Below are positions 7,529-16,124 of a stretch of 64,000 nt of DNA, piece by piece; position 1 is the stretch's first letter; the number at the start of each line of letters is the position of its first letter. The translations under genes were made by a program, and so were the position numbers. Below the pieces are notes generated by a model. The model was not told the DNA's origin. It saw nothing but the letters and a program-made list of their open reading frames with translations, and did no database searches. Source of the DNA: Solirubrobacter deserti. GTDB taxonomy: Bacteria; Actinomycetota; Thermoleophilia; Solirubrobacterales; Solirubrobacteraceae. Where the stretch lies: the NCBI RefSeq assembly GCF_027587175.1, contig NZ_JAPCID010000041.1, positions 1 to 64,000 of the forward strand, in the 5' to 3' direction.

Positions 7529-8572
7529 GTGTTCCGTAAAAAGCGTTCCCCCCAGAGCAGCGTCGTCGGGCTCGAGCTCGACGCGGGCCATCTTGCCGCC
7601 GCTGAAGTCAGCGTCGAAGGCACCCTCACGCTGACCCGCGGTGCGGTCGCCGAGCTCGAGCCCGGCGTGATCCGCGACGGCGAGGTCGCCGACCCCATCG
7701 CCCTGGCGGAGGCGCTGAAGACGCTCTTCGCCGACAACGAGCTGCCCAAGACGGTCCGGCTGGGCATCGCCCACCAGCGCATCGTCGTGCGCACGCTCGA
7801 CCTGCCGACGGTGATCGACGATCCCAAGGCGCTGAGCGCGGCCGTCAAGGAGGCCGCGCCCGACCACATCCCGATGCCGATGGAGGAAGCCGTCCTGGAC
7901 TTCCAGTCGCTCGGCACGGTCGAGACGCCGCTCGGCCCGCGCACGCGCGTCGTCGTCGTCGCCGTCCGCAAGGAGATGGTCGAGCGCGTCGCCGCCGCCG
8001 TCGACGGCGCCGGCCTGGAGATCGCGGGGATCGACCTGTCCGCGTTCGGCATGGTCCGCGCGCTCGCGTCCGAGCATGAGGGCGCGGTCCTCTACATCAA
8101 CGTCGGCGGCCTGACCAACGTGGCCGTGGCGACCAAGGACGCCTGCCTGTTCACGCGCGCTTCGGCGGGTGGCGTGGAGACGATCGCCCACTCGCTCGCC
8201 GACCGGCGCGGGCTCACGCTCGAGCACGCCCGCGCGTGGATGTCGCACGTCGGCCTCGTCGCGCCGCTGGACGGCGTCGAAGGCGACATGGACCTCGTGT
8301 CGGCCACGCGGTCCGCGCTCGAGGACGGCGTGCGCGAGCTCGCCGACGGGATCCGCACGTCGCTGAACTTCTACCGCACGCAGGACGCGGCGCAGCCCGT
8401 GGATCTGGGCGTCGTGACCGGCCCGGCGATCGCGATCCCGGGCTTCGTCGAGAAGCTCAGCGAGGCGCTGCACCTGCCGCTGGAGGCGCGCGTGGTCGAG
8501 CACACCGACGACACCGAGAACGCCGGGCGCCTCACCATCGCCGCCGGCCTCGCCGTTGCCGAGCGGCCCTAG
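7529..8572 (+). CDS. pilM: Type IV pilus assembly protein PilM
   Basis: The 347-residue protein has the actin-like (FtsA/MreB-fold) ATPase pattern of PilM. The N-terminal VVGLELDAGHLAAAEVS matches phosphate-1/connect-1 strands, DFQSLGTVETPLG lies in the middle, and LYINVGGLTNVAVA is the second nucleotide-binding loop. It forms the cytoplasmic ring that binds the N-terminus of PilN. GTG 7529 is chosen because it lies 7 bases after the predicted -10; TTG 7523 is also in frame. Most of its partners (PilD, PilN, PilO) follow directly. Confidence 0.85.
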   Translation: MFRKKRSPQSSVVGLELDAGHLAAAEVSVEGTLTLTRGAVAELEPGVIRDGEVADPIALAEALKTLFADNELPKTVRLGIAHQRIVVRTLDLPTVIDDPKALSAAVKEAAPDHIPMPMEEAVLDFQSLGTVETPLGPRTRVVVVAVRKEMVERVAAAVDGAGLEIAGIDLSAFGMVRALASEHEGAVLYINVGGLTNVAVATKDACLFTRASAGGVETIAHSLADRRGLTLEHARAWMSHVGLVAPLDGVEGDMDLVSATRSALEDGVRELADGIRTSLNFYRTQDAAQPVDLGVVTGPAIAIPGFVEKLSEALHLPLEARVVEHTDDTENAGRLTIAAGLAVAERP

Positions 8573-8654
8573 AACGCACCGCTTGCCGCCGTCCGCCACA
8601 CTGCACGCCGCATGAGCGTGTGCCGTCAGGGAATCCCTCGGTAGCGATTTCGCA

Positions 8655-9416
8655 ATGAGCGTCGGTGTGGCGGCCGCGGCGGCCGCGGTCTTCGGAGCGA
8701 TCATCGGCTCCTTCCTGAACGTGGTGGCCTATCGGCTGCCGCGCAAGGAGTCCGTGCTGCACCCGCCGTCGCGCTGCCCCGAGTGCGGGACGCCGATCAA
8801 GCCCTACGACAACGTGCCCGTGCTGGGCTGGCTGTGGCTGCGCGGCAAGTGCCGGGCGTGCGGGGCGAGGATCTCGCCGCGCTACCCGATCATCGAGGCG
8901 CTCACGGGCGTGCTGTGCGCCTTGTGCGTGCTCGTCTACGGCGCCGACAATGACGTGTGGGCGCCGCTGCTGTTCGTCCTGTTACTCGTCCCGATCACGC
9001 TGATCGACCTCGAGCACCACATCATCCCGAACGTCCTGACACTGATCGGGGCGGTCGGAGCGGTGGCGCTGCTGATCGCGTTCAACTCGGATTCGCTCGT
9101 CGAGCATCTGATCGCGGCCGTGGCCGCCGGCGGGTTCTTCCTGCTGGCCGCGATTGTCTACCCGGCCGGCATGGGCATGGGCGACGTCAAGCTGGCGGCG
9201 GTGATGGGCCTGTTGCTGGGCCGGGCGGTCGTCCCCGCGATCTTCGCCGCGCTGATCGCCGGCACGCTGATCGGCGGCGCGATCATCGCGCGCTACGGGA
9301 TGGCCGAGGGCCGCAAGAAGGGCATCCCGTTCGGCCCGTGGCTCGCGTTCGGCAGCCTCGTCGGCCTGTTCGCCGGCGACGAGCTCGTCGACTGGTACCT
9401 GGATACGTTCACCTAG
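8655..9416 (+). CDS. pilD: Prepilin peptidase / N-methyltransferase PilD
   Basis: The 253-residue inner-membrane aspartyl protease cleaves prepilin leaders and methylates the new N-terminus. The zinc-binding cytoplasmic domain has CPECG and CRACG pairs at residues ~36-75. The two catalytic aspartates lie in LIDLEHHIIP and GMGDVKL. About seven further hydrophobic segments are seen. It lies between pilM and pilN rather than next to pilC, and serves all four prepilins with a cleavable leader upstream. Confidence 0.93.
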   Translation: MSVGVAAAAAAVFGAIIGSFLNVVAYRLPRKESVLHPPSRCPECGTPIKPYDNVPVLGWLWLRGKCRACGARISPRYPIIEALTGVLCALCVLVYGADNDVWAPLLFVLLLVPITLIDLEHHIIPNVLTLIGAVGAVALLIAFNSDSLVEHLIAAVAAGGFFLLAAIVYPAGMGMGDVKLAAVMGLLLGRAVVPAIFAALIAGTLIGGAIIARYGMAEGRKKGIPFGPWLAFGSLVGLFAGDELVDWYLDTFT

Positions 9417-9435
9417 GGTGGCGGCCCTACCTGGT

Positions 9436-9463
9436 TCAAGACGCGATCTCGCGCTGCCGATAC
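9436..9463 (+). promoter_or_regulatory. FliA/WhiG-like promoter for pilN
   Basis: TCAA at 9436-9439, 16 bases, then GCCGATAC at 9456-9463. The GTG start of pilN at 9471 follows after 7 bases and no Shine-Dalgarno sequence is visible, so the pilN mRNA is predicted to be leaderless. Confidence 0.6.
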
Positions 9464-9470
9464 CAGGGAC

Positions 9471-10304
9471 GTGAAAGCCGTCAACCTCCTTCCTCCCGAC
9501 ACGCGCGGCGCGTCCAAGTCGTCCGCCGAGCTTGCCGTTGGCCCGGAGGCCAAGGGCGGCACGGGTGCATTCGTCGTCGTCGGCGTGCTCGCCGCCTGCG
9601 TGGCAGGCGTGGCGGGCCTCGTCCTGACCGACAACACCATCAAGCAGCGCCAGGCCGACCTCGATCACGCCGCTCAGCAGCAGCAGGCGCTCCAGGCGCA
9701 GGTCGCCCAGCTCAAGCCGTACGCGGACTTCGACGCCGCCGCCAAGGCCCGCGTCCAGACCGTTCGCGACCTCGCCGGCTCGCGCTTCGACTGGGAGCAG
9801 GCGCTGCGCGACCTTTCGCGCGCCATCCCGCAGGACGTGACGCTCAGGCAGCTCAGCGGTGACATCTCGACCGACGCCGGCGGCCAGGGCGGCACGCTCC
9901 GCGGCGCGATCTCCGCGCCCGCCATCACGCTCACCGGCTGCGCCCCGGGCCAGACGCAGGTCGCTCGCCTGATGGCGCGCCTGCGCGACATCGACGGCGT
10001 CACGCGCGTCTCGCTGTCGAGCTCCACGGCCGAGAAGGTCGAGGCCTCGTCCGACGGCACCGAGCGCTCCCGGCGCGTGTCGATGCCGTGCGGCTCGGGC
10101 AAGCGCCCGGCGTTCGAGCTGGTCATGTTCTTCGAGGGCGACGCCGCCAAGGTCGGCGTGACGCCGGTCACCGCGACCGGCTCGGTCAGCGAGACCCCCA
10201 CGCCCGCGCCCAGCGCCACCGCCACGGCCACGGCCACGCCCGGGACCAGCAGCACCGACGGCACCACCACGACCACCACCACGACCGACGGGGCGACGAA
10301 GTGA
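9471..10304 (+). CDS. pilN: Type IV pilus inner-membrane protein PilN
   Basis: The 277-residue protein begins MKAVNLLPPD, the conserved NLLP motif with which PilN docks on PilM. One transmembrane helix follows (FVVVGVLAACVAGVAGLVL), then a periplasmic coiled coil rich in Gln/Ala and a ferredoxin-like domain. The C-terminus is a Thr/Ala/Pro tail with a run of eight threonines encoded by ACC/ACG repeats. It overlaps pilO by 4 bases (GTGA). Together with PilO it forms the periplasmic alignment complex. Confidence 0.85.
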   Translation: MKAVNLLPPDTRGASKSSAELAVGPEAKGGTGAFVVVGVLAACVAGVAGLVLTDNTIKQRQADLDHAAQQQQALQAQVAQLKPYADFDAAAKARVQTVRDLAGSRFDWEQALRDLSRAIPQDVTLRQLSGDISTDAGGQGGTLRGAISAPAITLTGCAPGQTQVARLMARLRDIDGVTRVSLSSSTAEKVEASSDGTERSRRVSMPCGSGKRPAFELVMFFEGDAAKVGVTPVTATGSVSETPTPAPSATATATATPGTSSTDGTTTTTTTTDGATK

Positions 10305-11026
10305 GCCGTACCTACAAGATGCTGCTCGTGGCCGTCGTGGCGCTGCTCGCCGTGGGCGGCTACTGGAAGATGGCCCTGGCGCCCAAGCGCGCGCAGGTCG
10401 CCGACCTCGACGAGCAGATCGCGGTGGCCCAGGCGCAGCTGGCGCAGTCCCAGGCGCTGGTGAGCACCTACCGCGGCGCCCAGAAGGCCTACAAGGTCAA
10501 CTACGAGACGGTCGTCCGCCTCGGCAAGGCCGTCCCGACCGACGACGACACGCGCTCGCTGCTGGTCCAGCTCGACACGTCCGCCAAGCGCGCCGGCGTC
10601 GACTTCGACACTGTGAACGTCAACGGTGGCGGCGGCTCGTCCTCGTCCACCGAGGCCAGCACGACGCCGGGCGCCGTGAACGCCGGCGCGTTCTCCGCCA
10701 TGCCGTTCGCGTTCGGCTTCACCGGCACGTTCGCGTCCCTGGGCGACTTCCTCGCCCGCATGGAGCGCTTCGTCACGCTCAAGGGCGACAAGATCGAGGT
10801 CAACGGTCGCCTCGTCCGCATCGAGAACCTCACGCTCGCGCCCGCCGAGAGCGGCTGGCCCGGCCTGCAGGCGCAGGTCGGCGCGAGCGCCTACATCGTC
10901 CCGGAGACGACCGACGTCAACGGCGGCACGACCGCCGGCACGGGCTCCACCCAGACGTCGACCACGACCACGACCACCACGACGCCGGCCGCCACGGACG
11001 GCCAGGGCGGGACCGAGATCCGATGA
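10301..11026 (+). CDS. pilO: Type IV pilus inner-membrane protein PilO
   Basis: 241 residues from GTG 10301. A single N-terminal transmembrane helix (MLLVAVVALLAVGGYWKMAL) is followed by a coiled coil (QVADLDEQIAVAQAQLAQSQ) and a ferredoxin-like PilO domain (FTGTFASLGDFLARMERFV is typical). Like PilN, it ends in a Thr-rich tail with eight consecutive Thr. It is coupled to pilN upstream and to the next gene (ATGA at 11023) downstream. Confidence 0.85.
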   Translation: MSRTYKMLLVAVVALLAVGGYWKMALAPKRAQVADLDEQIAVAQAQLAQSQALVSTYRGAQKAYKVNYETVVRLGKAVPTDDDTRSLLVQLDTSAKRAGVDFDTVNVNGGGGSSSSTEASTTPGAVNAGAFSAMPFAFGFTGTFASLGDFLARMERFVTLKGDKIEVNGRLVRIENLTLAPAESGWPGLQAQVGASAYIVPETTDVNGGTTAGTGSTQTSTTTTTTTTPAATDGQGGTEIR

Positions 11027-11817
11027 ACCTGATCACCGATACCTGGCGCGGGCTGGTCCGGCGCAAGCTGTGGCCCGTCGCGCTGCTCCTGGTGGGCGCG
11101 CTGGTGGCGGTGCCGATGTTCCTCGCGAAGGAGCCGGAGGTCACTCCCGCTCCCGCGAACGCCCAGGCGCAGGTCGAGGGCCTGCCCGCGACCTACGTGA
11201 CCGCCGCCACCGAGGACAGCGCTCTCGAGGAAGATGCGACGAGCAAGCGCCATCGTGCGCTGGGGGCCGAGAAGGACCCGTTCGAGCCGGCGCCGCTGCC
11301 CAAGGCCAAGAAGAAGAAGACCAAGAAAGCGACGAAGACCTCGACGGCGAAGACCGAGCCGGCGGCGACCGAGACCGACAGCGCCAAGACCGAGCCGTCC
11401 ACCGGTTCGGGTGACGCCGGCGGCGGTGCGTCCGAGCCGAGCGCTCCCGTGGCGACGCCCACCCCGACCGCCACGCCGACGCCGGCGCCGGACAACTCGG
11501 TGCGCGTGCGCTTCACGCGCGTCGAGGAGACCACGGCCGACGAGCTGCCCGCCGTCACGGTGGAGGAGCTCTCCGTCCTCCCGGACGAAGAGAACCCGGT
11601 GGTCGTCTTCCAGGGCCTCGAGAAGAAGGGCAAGATCGCGGTCTTCGAGCTCACCGGCAACGCGACGGTCGAGGGCGACGGCGAGTGCGAGCCCTCGCCC
11701 ACGGACTGCCGGATCGTGCGGCTGCGCGCCGGCGAGACCGTCTTCATCACGGTCAAGGACACCGGCGAGGAGACCGACGCGCAGTACCAGCTCGACCTCG
11801 TGAAGATCAACCGCTGA
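11023..11817 (+). CDS. Membrane-anchored periplasmic pilus-operon protein (PilP position)
   Basis: 264 residues: an N-terminal transmembrane anchor (LWPVALLLVGALVAVPMFL), a long Lys/Thr/Ala/Pro-rich linker including KAKKKKTKKATK, then a beta-rich C-terminal domain of ~100 residues with two Cys (GECEPSPTDC). It occupies the position that PilP holds in the pilMNOP order, but no lipobox or convincing PilP match is visible. A role in bracing the PilN/PilO complex is inferred from position. Confidence 0.65.
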   Translation: MNLITDTWRGLVRRKLWPVALLLVGALVAVPMFLAKEPEVTPAPANAQAQVEGLPATYVTAATEDSALEEDATSKRHRALGAEKDPFEPAPLPKAKKKKTKKATKTSTAKTEPAATETDSAKTEPSTGSGDAGGGASEPSAPVATPTPTATPTPAPDNSVRVRFTRVEETTADELPAVTVEELSVLPDEENPVVVFQGLEKKGKIAVFELTGNATVEGDGECEPSPTDCRIVRLRAGETVFITVKDTGEETDAQYQLDLVKINR

Positions 11818-11878
11818 GCGGGGGGTCCGGGGGGCGGCAGCCCCCTGGGGAAAATCTGCGGCGGGAGCCGAGGATGCG

Positions 11879-11903
11879 GAAGGCGGGCCCTGTGCCCGCC
11901 TTC
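11879..11903 (+). terminator. Intrinsic terminator ending the pilMDNO unit
   Basis: A 10-bp stem (11879-11888 with 11894-11903) and 5-base loop are followed by GCCCTTT. A second G/C-rich inverted repeat lies just upstream (about 11828-11855). The aroC GTG is only 22 bases downstream, so some read-through is possible. Confidence 0.7.
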
Positions 11904-11924
11904 GCCCTTTCTAGGATCTCCCGC

Positions 11925-13097
11925 GTGCCATTGCACGTCGTCACCGCCGGCGAATCACACGGGCCGGGCCTCACCACCATCGTGGAGGGCCTGCCCGCGG
12001 GCTTGCAGCTCTCTCAGGAAGCGATCGATCGCGACCTCGCGCGCCGCCAGCTCGGCCACGGCCGAGGTGGGCGGATGAAGATCGAGAAGGACGCCGCGTC
12101 CGTCACCTCGGGCGTCCGTCACGGACGGACGCTGGGCGGGCCGATCGCGCTTCAGGTCGCCAACCGCGACTACAAGAACTGGGAAGAGCGGATGAACCCG
12201 TGGCCGGTGGAGAACGCCGTGCCCGAGGTGCACCTGCCGCGCCCGGGGCACGCGGACCTCGCGGGCGTGCAGAAGTTCGGTTTCACGGACGTCCGCAACG
12301 TGCTCGAGCGGGCCTCCGCGCGCGAGACGGCCGCACGCGTGGCCGGCGGGGCGCTGGCCAAGGAGTTCTTGCGGGCGCTGGGCGTGTCCGTGGTTTCGCA
12401 CGTCACCCAGATCGGGTCGGTGCGCGCGCCGGAGCGCTCGGACGAGCCGGTGCTGGCGGACTTCGACGCCGTCGACGAGTCGCCCGTCCGCTGCCTGGAC
12501 GCCGAGGCGACGAAGGCGATGGTCAACGAGATCAACGTCCTGCGCAAGCAGAACGAGTCGATCGGCGGGATCTTCGAGCTGCGCGCGTACGGGCTCGTGC
12601 CCGGGCTGGGCTCGCACGTGTCCTGGACGCAGCGGATGGACGGGCTGATCGCGGGCGCGCTGCTGTCGATTCAGGCGGCGAAGGGCGTCGGGCTCGGCGA
12701 CGGGTTCGACCTCGCGGGGCGCCCCGGCTCGGAGGCCCACGACGAGATCTTCTACTCCTCCGAGCGCGGCTACTACCGCGAGACCAACCGGTCCGGCGGG
12801 CTCGAGGGCGGCATGACGACGGGCGAGCCGCTGGTGGCGCGCGTCGCGATGAAGCCGATCCCGACGCTGACCAAGCCACTGCGCTCGGTCGACATCGCGA
12901 CCAAGGAGCCCTCGCAGGCGCTGCGCGAGCGCACCGACTCCTGCGTCGTCCCGGCCGCGGGCGTCGTGGGGGAGGCGATGCTCGCGATCGTGCTCGCGGG
13001 CGCGTACCGGGACAAGTTCGGCGGCGACCACATCGACGACGTGAAGGCCGCCGTGAGCGCATACTGCTCGCGAATCGGATGGAAGCCTCGGCCCTAG
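11925..13097 (+). CDS. aroC: Chorismate synthase
   Basis: The 390-residue enzyme converts 5-enolpyruvylshikimate-3-phosphate to chorismate using reduced FMN. Signatures present are AGESHGPGL near the N-terminus, RRQLGHGRGGRM with the phosphate-binding arginines, and GGLEGGMTTGEP, followed by RERTDSCVVPAAGVVGEAM. The length is normal. The start is a GTG directly after the pilus-operon terminator. It overlaps aroKB by 19 bases, so the shikimate genes form one translation unit. Confidence 0.95.
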   Translation: MPLHVVTAGESHGPGLTTIVEGLPAGLQLSQEAIDRDLARRQLGHGRGGRMKIEKDAASVTSGVRHGRTLGGPIALQVANRDYKNWEERMNPWPVENAVPEVHLPRPGHADLAGVQKFGFTDVRNVLERASARETAARVAGGALAKEFLRALGVSVVSHVTQIGSVRAPERSDEPVLADFDAVDESPVRCLDAEATKAMVNEINVLRKQNESIGGIFELRAYGLVPGLGSHVSWTQRMDGLIAGALLSIQAAKGVGLGDGFDLAGRPGSEAHDEIFYSSERGYYRETNRSGGLEGGMTTGEPLVARVAMKPIPTLTKPLRSVDIATKEPSQALRERTDSCVVPAAGVVGEAMLAIVLAGAYRDKFGGDHIDDVKAAVSAYCSRIGWKPRP

Positions 13098-14590
13098 TCT
13101 TCATCGGCTTCATGGGCGCCGGCAAGACGACCGGCGCCCGTGCGGCGGCCGCGGCGCTCGGCGTGCGCGCGGTCGACACCGACCGCGAGCTCGAGCAGCG
13201 GCTCGGCACCTCGATCGAGGAGTACTTCGCCTCGCACGGCGAGCGCGCGTTCCGCGAGGTCGAGGAAGACGTCGTCGCCGAGGTGCTGGAGACGGTGCCG
13301 GCGCCGGTGATCTCGCTCGGCGGCGGGTCGATCACCTCGGCCCGGGTGCGCGACCTGCTGACCCGGCACACGGTCGTGATGCTCGACGTCGACGAGCCGA
13401 CGGCGTGGCGCCGCGCGGGCGGCAAGAAGCGCCCGCTGGCGCGCGACCGCGAGCGCTTCGCGGCACTGCACGCCGAGCGCGCGCCCCAGTACGAGGCGCT
13501 GGCCGACGCGGTGCTGCTGGACGGCAGCGCGGAGACGATCCGGCGCGCGGCGGGGGCGCTGCGGCGGATCCCGGGCGGCGTGAAGGTCATCTGGGCCGTC
13601 GCGGGCGAGCACACCTACCCCGTGTACGTCGGCGACGTCCTGGACGGCGCGTTCTGGCCGCTGCGGGGTCGCCGCTTCCTGCTCTCGGACGAGTCGGTCG
13701 CGCCGCTGTACGGCGACCGCGTGCCCGACGCGCTCGGCCCGTTCGTCATGCCCGCGGGCGAGGAGGCCAAGACGCTCGCCAACGCCGAGGTGCTGCTGCG
13801 CGCCGTGGCTGCGGCCGGGATGGACCATGACGACCACGTCGCCGCTTTGGGTGGCGGGGTCGTGGGCGACGTGGCCGGGTTCTGCGCGGCGGTCTACCAG
13901 CGCGGCGTCGGCGTGGTGCAGGTGCCGACGACGCTGGTGGCGCAGGTCGATTCGGCCTACGGCGGAAAGACCGGCGTGGACCTGCCCGAGGGCAAGAACT
14001 ACGTGGGCGCGTATCACCAGCCGCGGGCGGTGCTCGCGGACCCGCGGACGCTGTCGACCTTGCCGCGCGAGGAGCTCGCCGCGGGCTGGGCCGAGGTGAT
14101 CAAGACGGCGCTGATCGCCGGCGGGCCGCTGTGGGCGCGTGTGCGCCGCGGGGCGCAGGACGTGGACCGCGACCTGGTGCTGGCGTGCGCGCGCACCAAG
14201 CTGGCCGTGGTCGCGCGCGACGAGCGCGACGCCGGGCGCCGGCAGGTGCTCAACCTCGGCCACACCGTCGGCCACGCGATCGAGACTGCCACGGGCTACG
14301 CGCGCTACCGGCACGGCGAGGCGGTCGGGCTGGGGCTGCTCGCGGCGCTCAGGCTGTCCGGCCAGGACGGCCTGCGGGCCGAGGTCGCCGAGCTGCTGGA
14401 GACGCACGGGCTGCCGACGCGCGTGGACGCCGGCATCGACGAGGACGCGATCATCGCCGCCGCCCAGCGCGACAAGAAGCGCCGCGGCGGGCGCGTGGGC
14501 TTCGTCGTGGTGGAGGCGCCCGGTGACGTGCGGACGGGCGTGCCGATGGACGAGGGCGACGTCCGCGCCGCCGTCCGGGAGCTGCGATGA
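13079..14590 (+). CDS. aroKB: Fused shikimate kinase / 3-dehydroquinate synthase (AroKB)
   Basis: This single 503-residue chain carries two shikimate-pathway enzymes. Residues ~1-165 are shikimate kinase: Walker A GFMGAGKTT, shikimate-binding DTDRELEQ and GERAFREVE, the glycine cluster LGGGS, and a lid with KKRPLARDR. Residues ~170-503 are 3-dehydroquinate synthase: NAD-binding LGGGVVGDVAGF, the VPTTLVAQVDSAYGGKTG loop, and zinc ligands in AGWAEVIKTAL, GHTVGHAIE and RHGEAVGLG. No stop or start separates the halves. It overlaps aroQ by 4 bases (ATGA). Confidence 0.95.
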   Translation: MEASALVFIGFMGAGKTTGARAAAAALGVRAVDTDRELEQRLGTSIEEYFASHGERAFREVEEDVVAEVLETVPAPVISLGGGSITSARVRDLLTRHTVVMLDVDEPTAWRRAGGKKRPLARDRERFAALHAERAPQYEALADAVLLDGSAETIRRAAGALRRIPGGVKVIWAVAGEHTYPVYVGDVLDGAFWPLRGRRFLLSDESVAPLYGDRVPDALGPFVMPAGEEAKTLANAEVLLRAVAAAGMDHDDHVAALGGGVVGDVAGFCAAVYQRGVGVVQVPTTLVAQVDSAYGGKTGVDLPEGKNYVGAYHQPRAVLADPRTLSTLPREELAAGWAEVIKTALIAGGPLWARVRRGAQDVDRDLVLACARTKLAVVARDERDAGRRQVLNLGHTVGHAIETATGYARYRHGEAVGLGLLAALRLSGQDGLRAEVAELLETHGLPTRVDAGIDEDAIIAAAQRDKKRRGGRVGFVVVEAPGDVRTGVPMDEGDVRAAVRELR

Positions 14591-15021
14591 AGCACCGCGT
14601 CGCCGTCCTGCACGGGATCAACCTCGACGCGCTGGACCGGCGCCCGGCGCAGCACTATGGCGGGCTCACCTACACGCAGCTCGAGCAGCGGATCACCGCC
14701 TTCGGGCGCGAGCTCGGCTTGACCGTGGCGTGCTTTCAGTCCAACCACGAGGGCGAGTTCGTCGAGGAGCTGCACAAGACGCCCGACTACGCGGACGGGA
14801 TCGTCATCAACCCGGGCGCGTGGACGCACTACGCGTGGTCGCTGCGCGACGCGGTGGAGATCGCCGGGCTGCCGACGATCGAGGTGCACCTGAGCGACGT
14901 GGACGCCCGCGAGGCATTCCGGCAGGTGTCGGTGCTGGAGGGCGTGCGCGCCGGCAAGGTCTCCGGTCGCGGGCCGGACGGCTACCGCGACGCGCTGGCG
15001 CTGCTCAAGGAGGCGTGGTGA
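14587..15021 (+). CDS. aroQ: 3-dehydroquinate dehydratase, type II
   Basis: The 144-residue type II enzyme interconverts 3-dehydroquinate and 3-dehydroshikimate. Family marks are HGINLDALDRRPAQHYGG (usually NGPNLNLLG...YG, with the catalytic Tyr), FQSNHEGEFV, INPGAWTHYAWSLRDAV and IEVHLSDVDAREAFR with the catalytic His. The replacement of the usual N-G-P-N by H-G-I-N at the N-terminus is unusual. It is coupled on both sides in the aroC-aroKB-aroQ-pepQ unit. Confidence 0.92.
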   Translation: MKHRVAVLHGINLDALDRRPAQHYGGLTYTQLEQRITAFGRELGLTVACFQSNHEGEFVEELHKTPDYADGIVINPGAWTHYAWSLRDAVEIAGLPTIEVHLSDVDAREAFRQVSVLEGVRAGKVSGRGPDGYRDALALLKEAW

Positions 15022-16064
15022 GCCGCGCGGACCGGGTGGCCGGGAAGGTGGACCAGGTCGACGCGCTGCTGGTGACCGAGCCGGCGAACCTGCGCTACGT
15101 CACCGGTTTCACGGGCTCGAACGGGTTCGCGGTGGTCGGGCGCGACGTGCGTCGCTTCGTCACCGACTTCCGTTACGTCGAGCAGGCCAAGCTCGAGGTG
15201 CCCGACTTCGACCGCGAGCAGGGGCCGCAGGAGCTGTTCGCCGCGTTGAAGGGGTTCTCGGGGCGGCTCGGGTTCGACGACGCGCACCTGTCGGTCAAGC
15301 AGCACCGGCGGCTGGGGGAGCTGCTGCCGGACGTCGAGCTGGTGCCGCTGGCGAGCGTGGTCGAAGGCGTGCGGGCGGTCAAGGAGCCGGGGGAGATCCT
15401 GCGCATCTCCGCGGCCGCCGCGCTCGTGGACGAGATCTACGGCTGGCTGCTCGAGGTCGGGCTCGTCGGCCGCACGGAGCGTGACGTCGCCGTCGCGCTC
15501 GAGCACGAGATGCGCGTGCGCGGCGCGTCGGGGCCGTCGTTCCCGTCCATCGTCGCGTCCGCCGAGCACGGCGCGCTGCCGCACGCGCAGCCGCGCGAGG
15601 TCGAGATCGCGCGCGACACGCTCGTCACGATCGACATCGGCGCGGTGCTCGACGGCTACTGCTCGGACTGCACGCGCACGTGGGCGACGGGCGACGTGTC
15701 GGACGAGCTGGCCGAGATCCACGCGCTGGTGCTGCGCGCGCAGGTGACGGCACTGGATGAGGTCCGGCCCGGCCCGCTCGGGCGCGAGCTCGACGCCGTC
15801 GCACGCGACATCATCACCGCCGCCGGCCACGGCGACCACTTCGGGCACGGGCTGGGGCATGGCGTCGGCCTCGTCACCCACGAGGCGCCGCGCCTGGCGC
15901 GCACCGCGGAGGTGGCGCTGGAGCCGGGGCACGTCGTCACCGTCGAGCCGGGCGTCTACGTGCCAGGCGTGGGCGGTGTGCGGATCGAGGATCTCGTGGT
16001 CGTCACCGAGAGCGGACGGGACGTGCTCTCGCACGCGTCGAAGGAACTCCTGACCGCCGACTAG
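15018..16064 (+). CDS. pepQ: Xaa-Pro aminopeptidase / dipeptidase (M24B)
   Basis: 348 residues. The creatinase-like N-terminal domain (~1-120) is followed by the pita-bread metallopeptidase domain. The dinuclear-metal ligands are visible: Asp in TIDIG, Asp in CSDCTRTW, His in GHGLGHGVGL, Glu in VEPGVY and Glu in RIEDL. It hydrolyses the peptide bond before proline. Start GTG 15018 overlaps the aroQ stop (GTGA). In many actinobacteria efp follows this gene directly; here 5.8 kb of other genes intervenes. Confidence 0.9.
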   Translation: MSRADRVAGKVDQVDALLVTEPANLRYVTGFTGSNGFAVVGRDVRRFVTDFRYVEQAKLEVPDFDREQGPQELFAALKGFSGRLGFDDAHLSVKQHRRLGELLPDVELVPLASVVEGVRAVKEPGEILRISAAAALVDEIYGWLLEVGLVGRTERDVAVALEHEMRVRGASGPSFPSIVASAEHGALPHAQPREVEIARDTLVTIDIGAVLDGYCSDCTRTWATGDVSDELAEIHALVLRAQVTALDEVRPGPLGRELDAVARDIITAAGHGDHFGHGLGHGVGLVTHEAPRLARTAEVALEPGHVVTVEPGVYVPGVGGVRIEDLVVVTESGRDVLSHASKELLTAD

Positions 16065-16088
16065 GGTCATCACCCCACCGACCACGGC

Positions 16089-16116
16089 TCAAGGCGGTCG
16101 GCGGATCGGTCGATAC
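16089..16116 (+). promoter_or_regulatory. FliA/WhiG-like promoter for the secreted repeat protein gene
   Basis: TCAA at 16089-16092, 16 bases, then GTCGATAC at 16109-16116. The ATG at 16125 follows after 8 bases, so the transcript is predicted to be leaderless. Confidence 0.55.
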
Positions 16117-16124
16117 CGGGAGCG

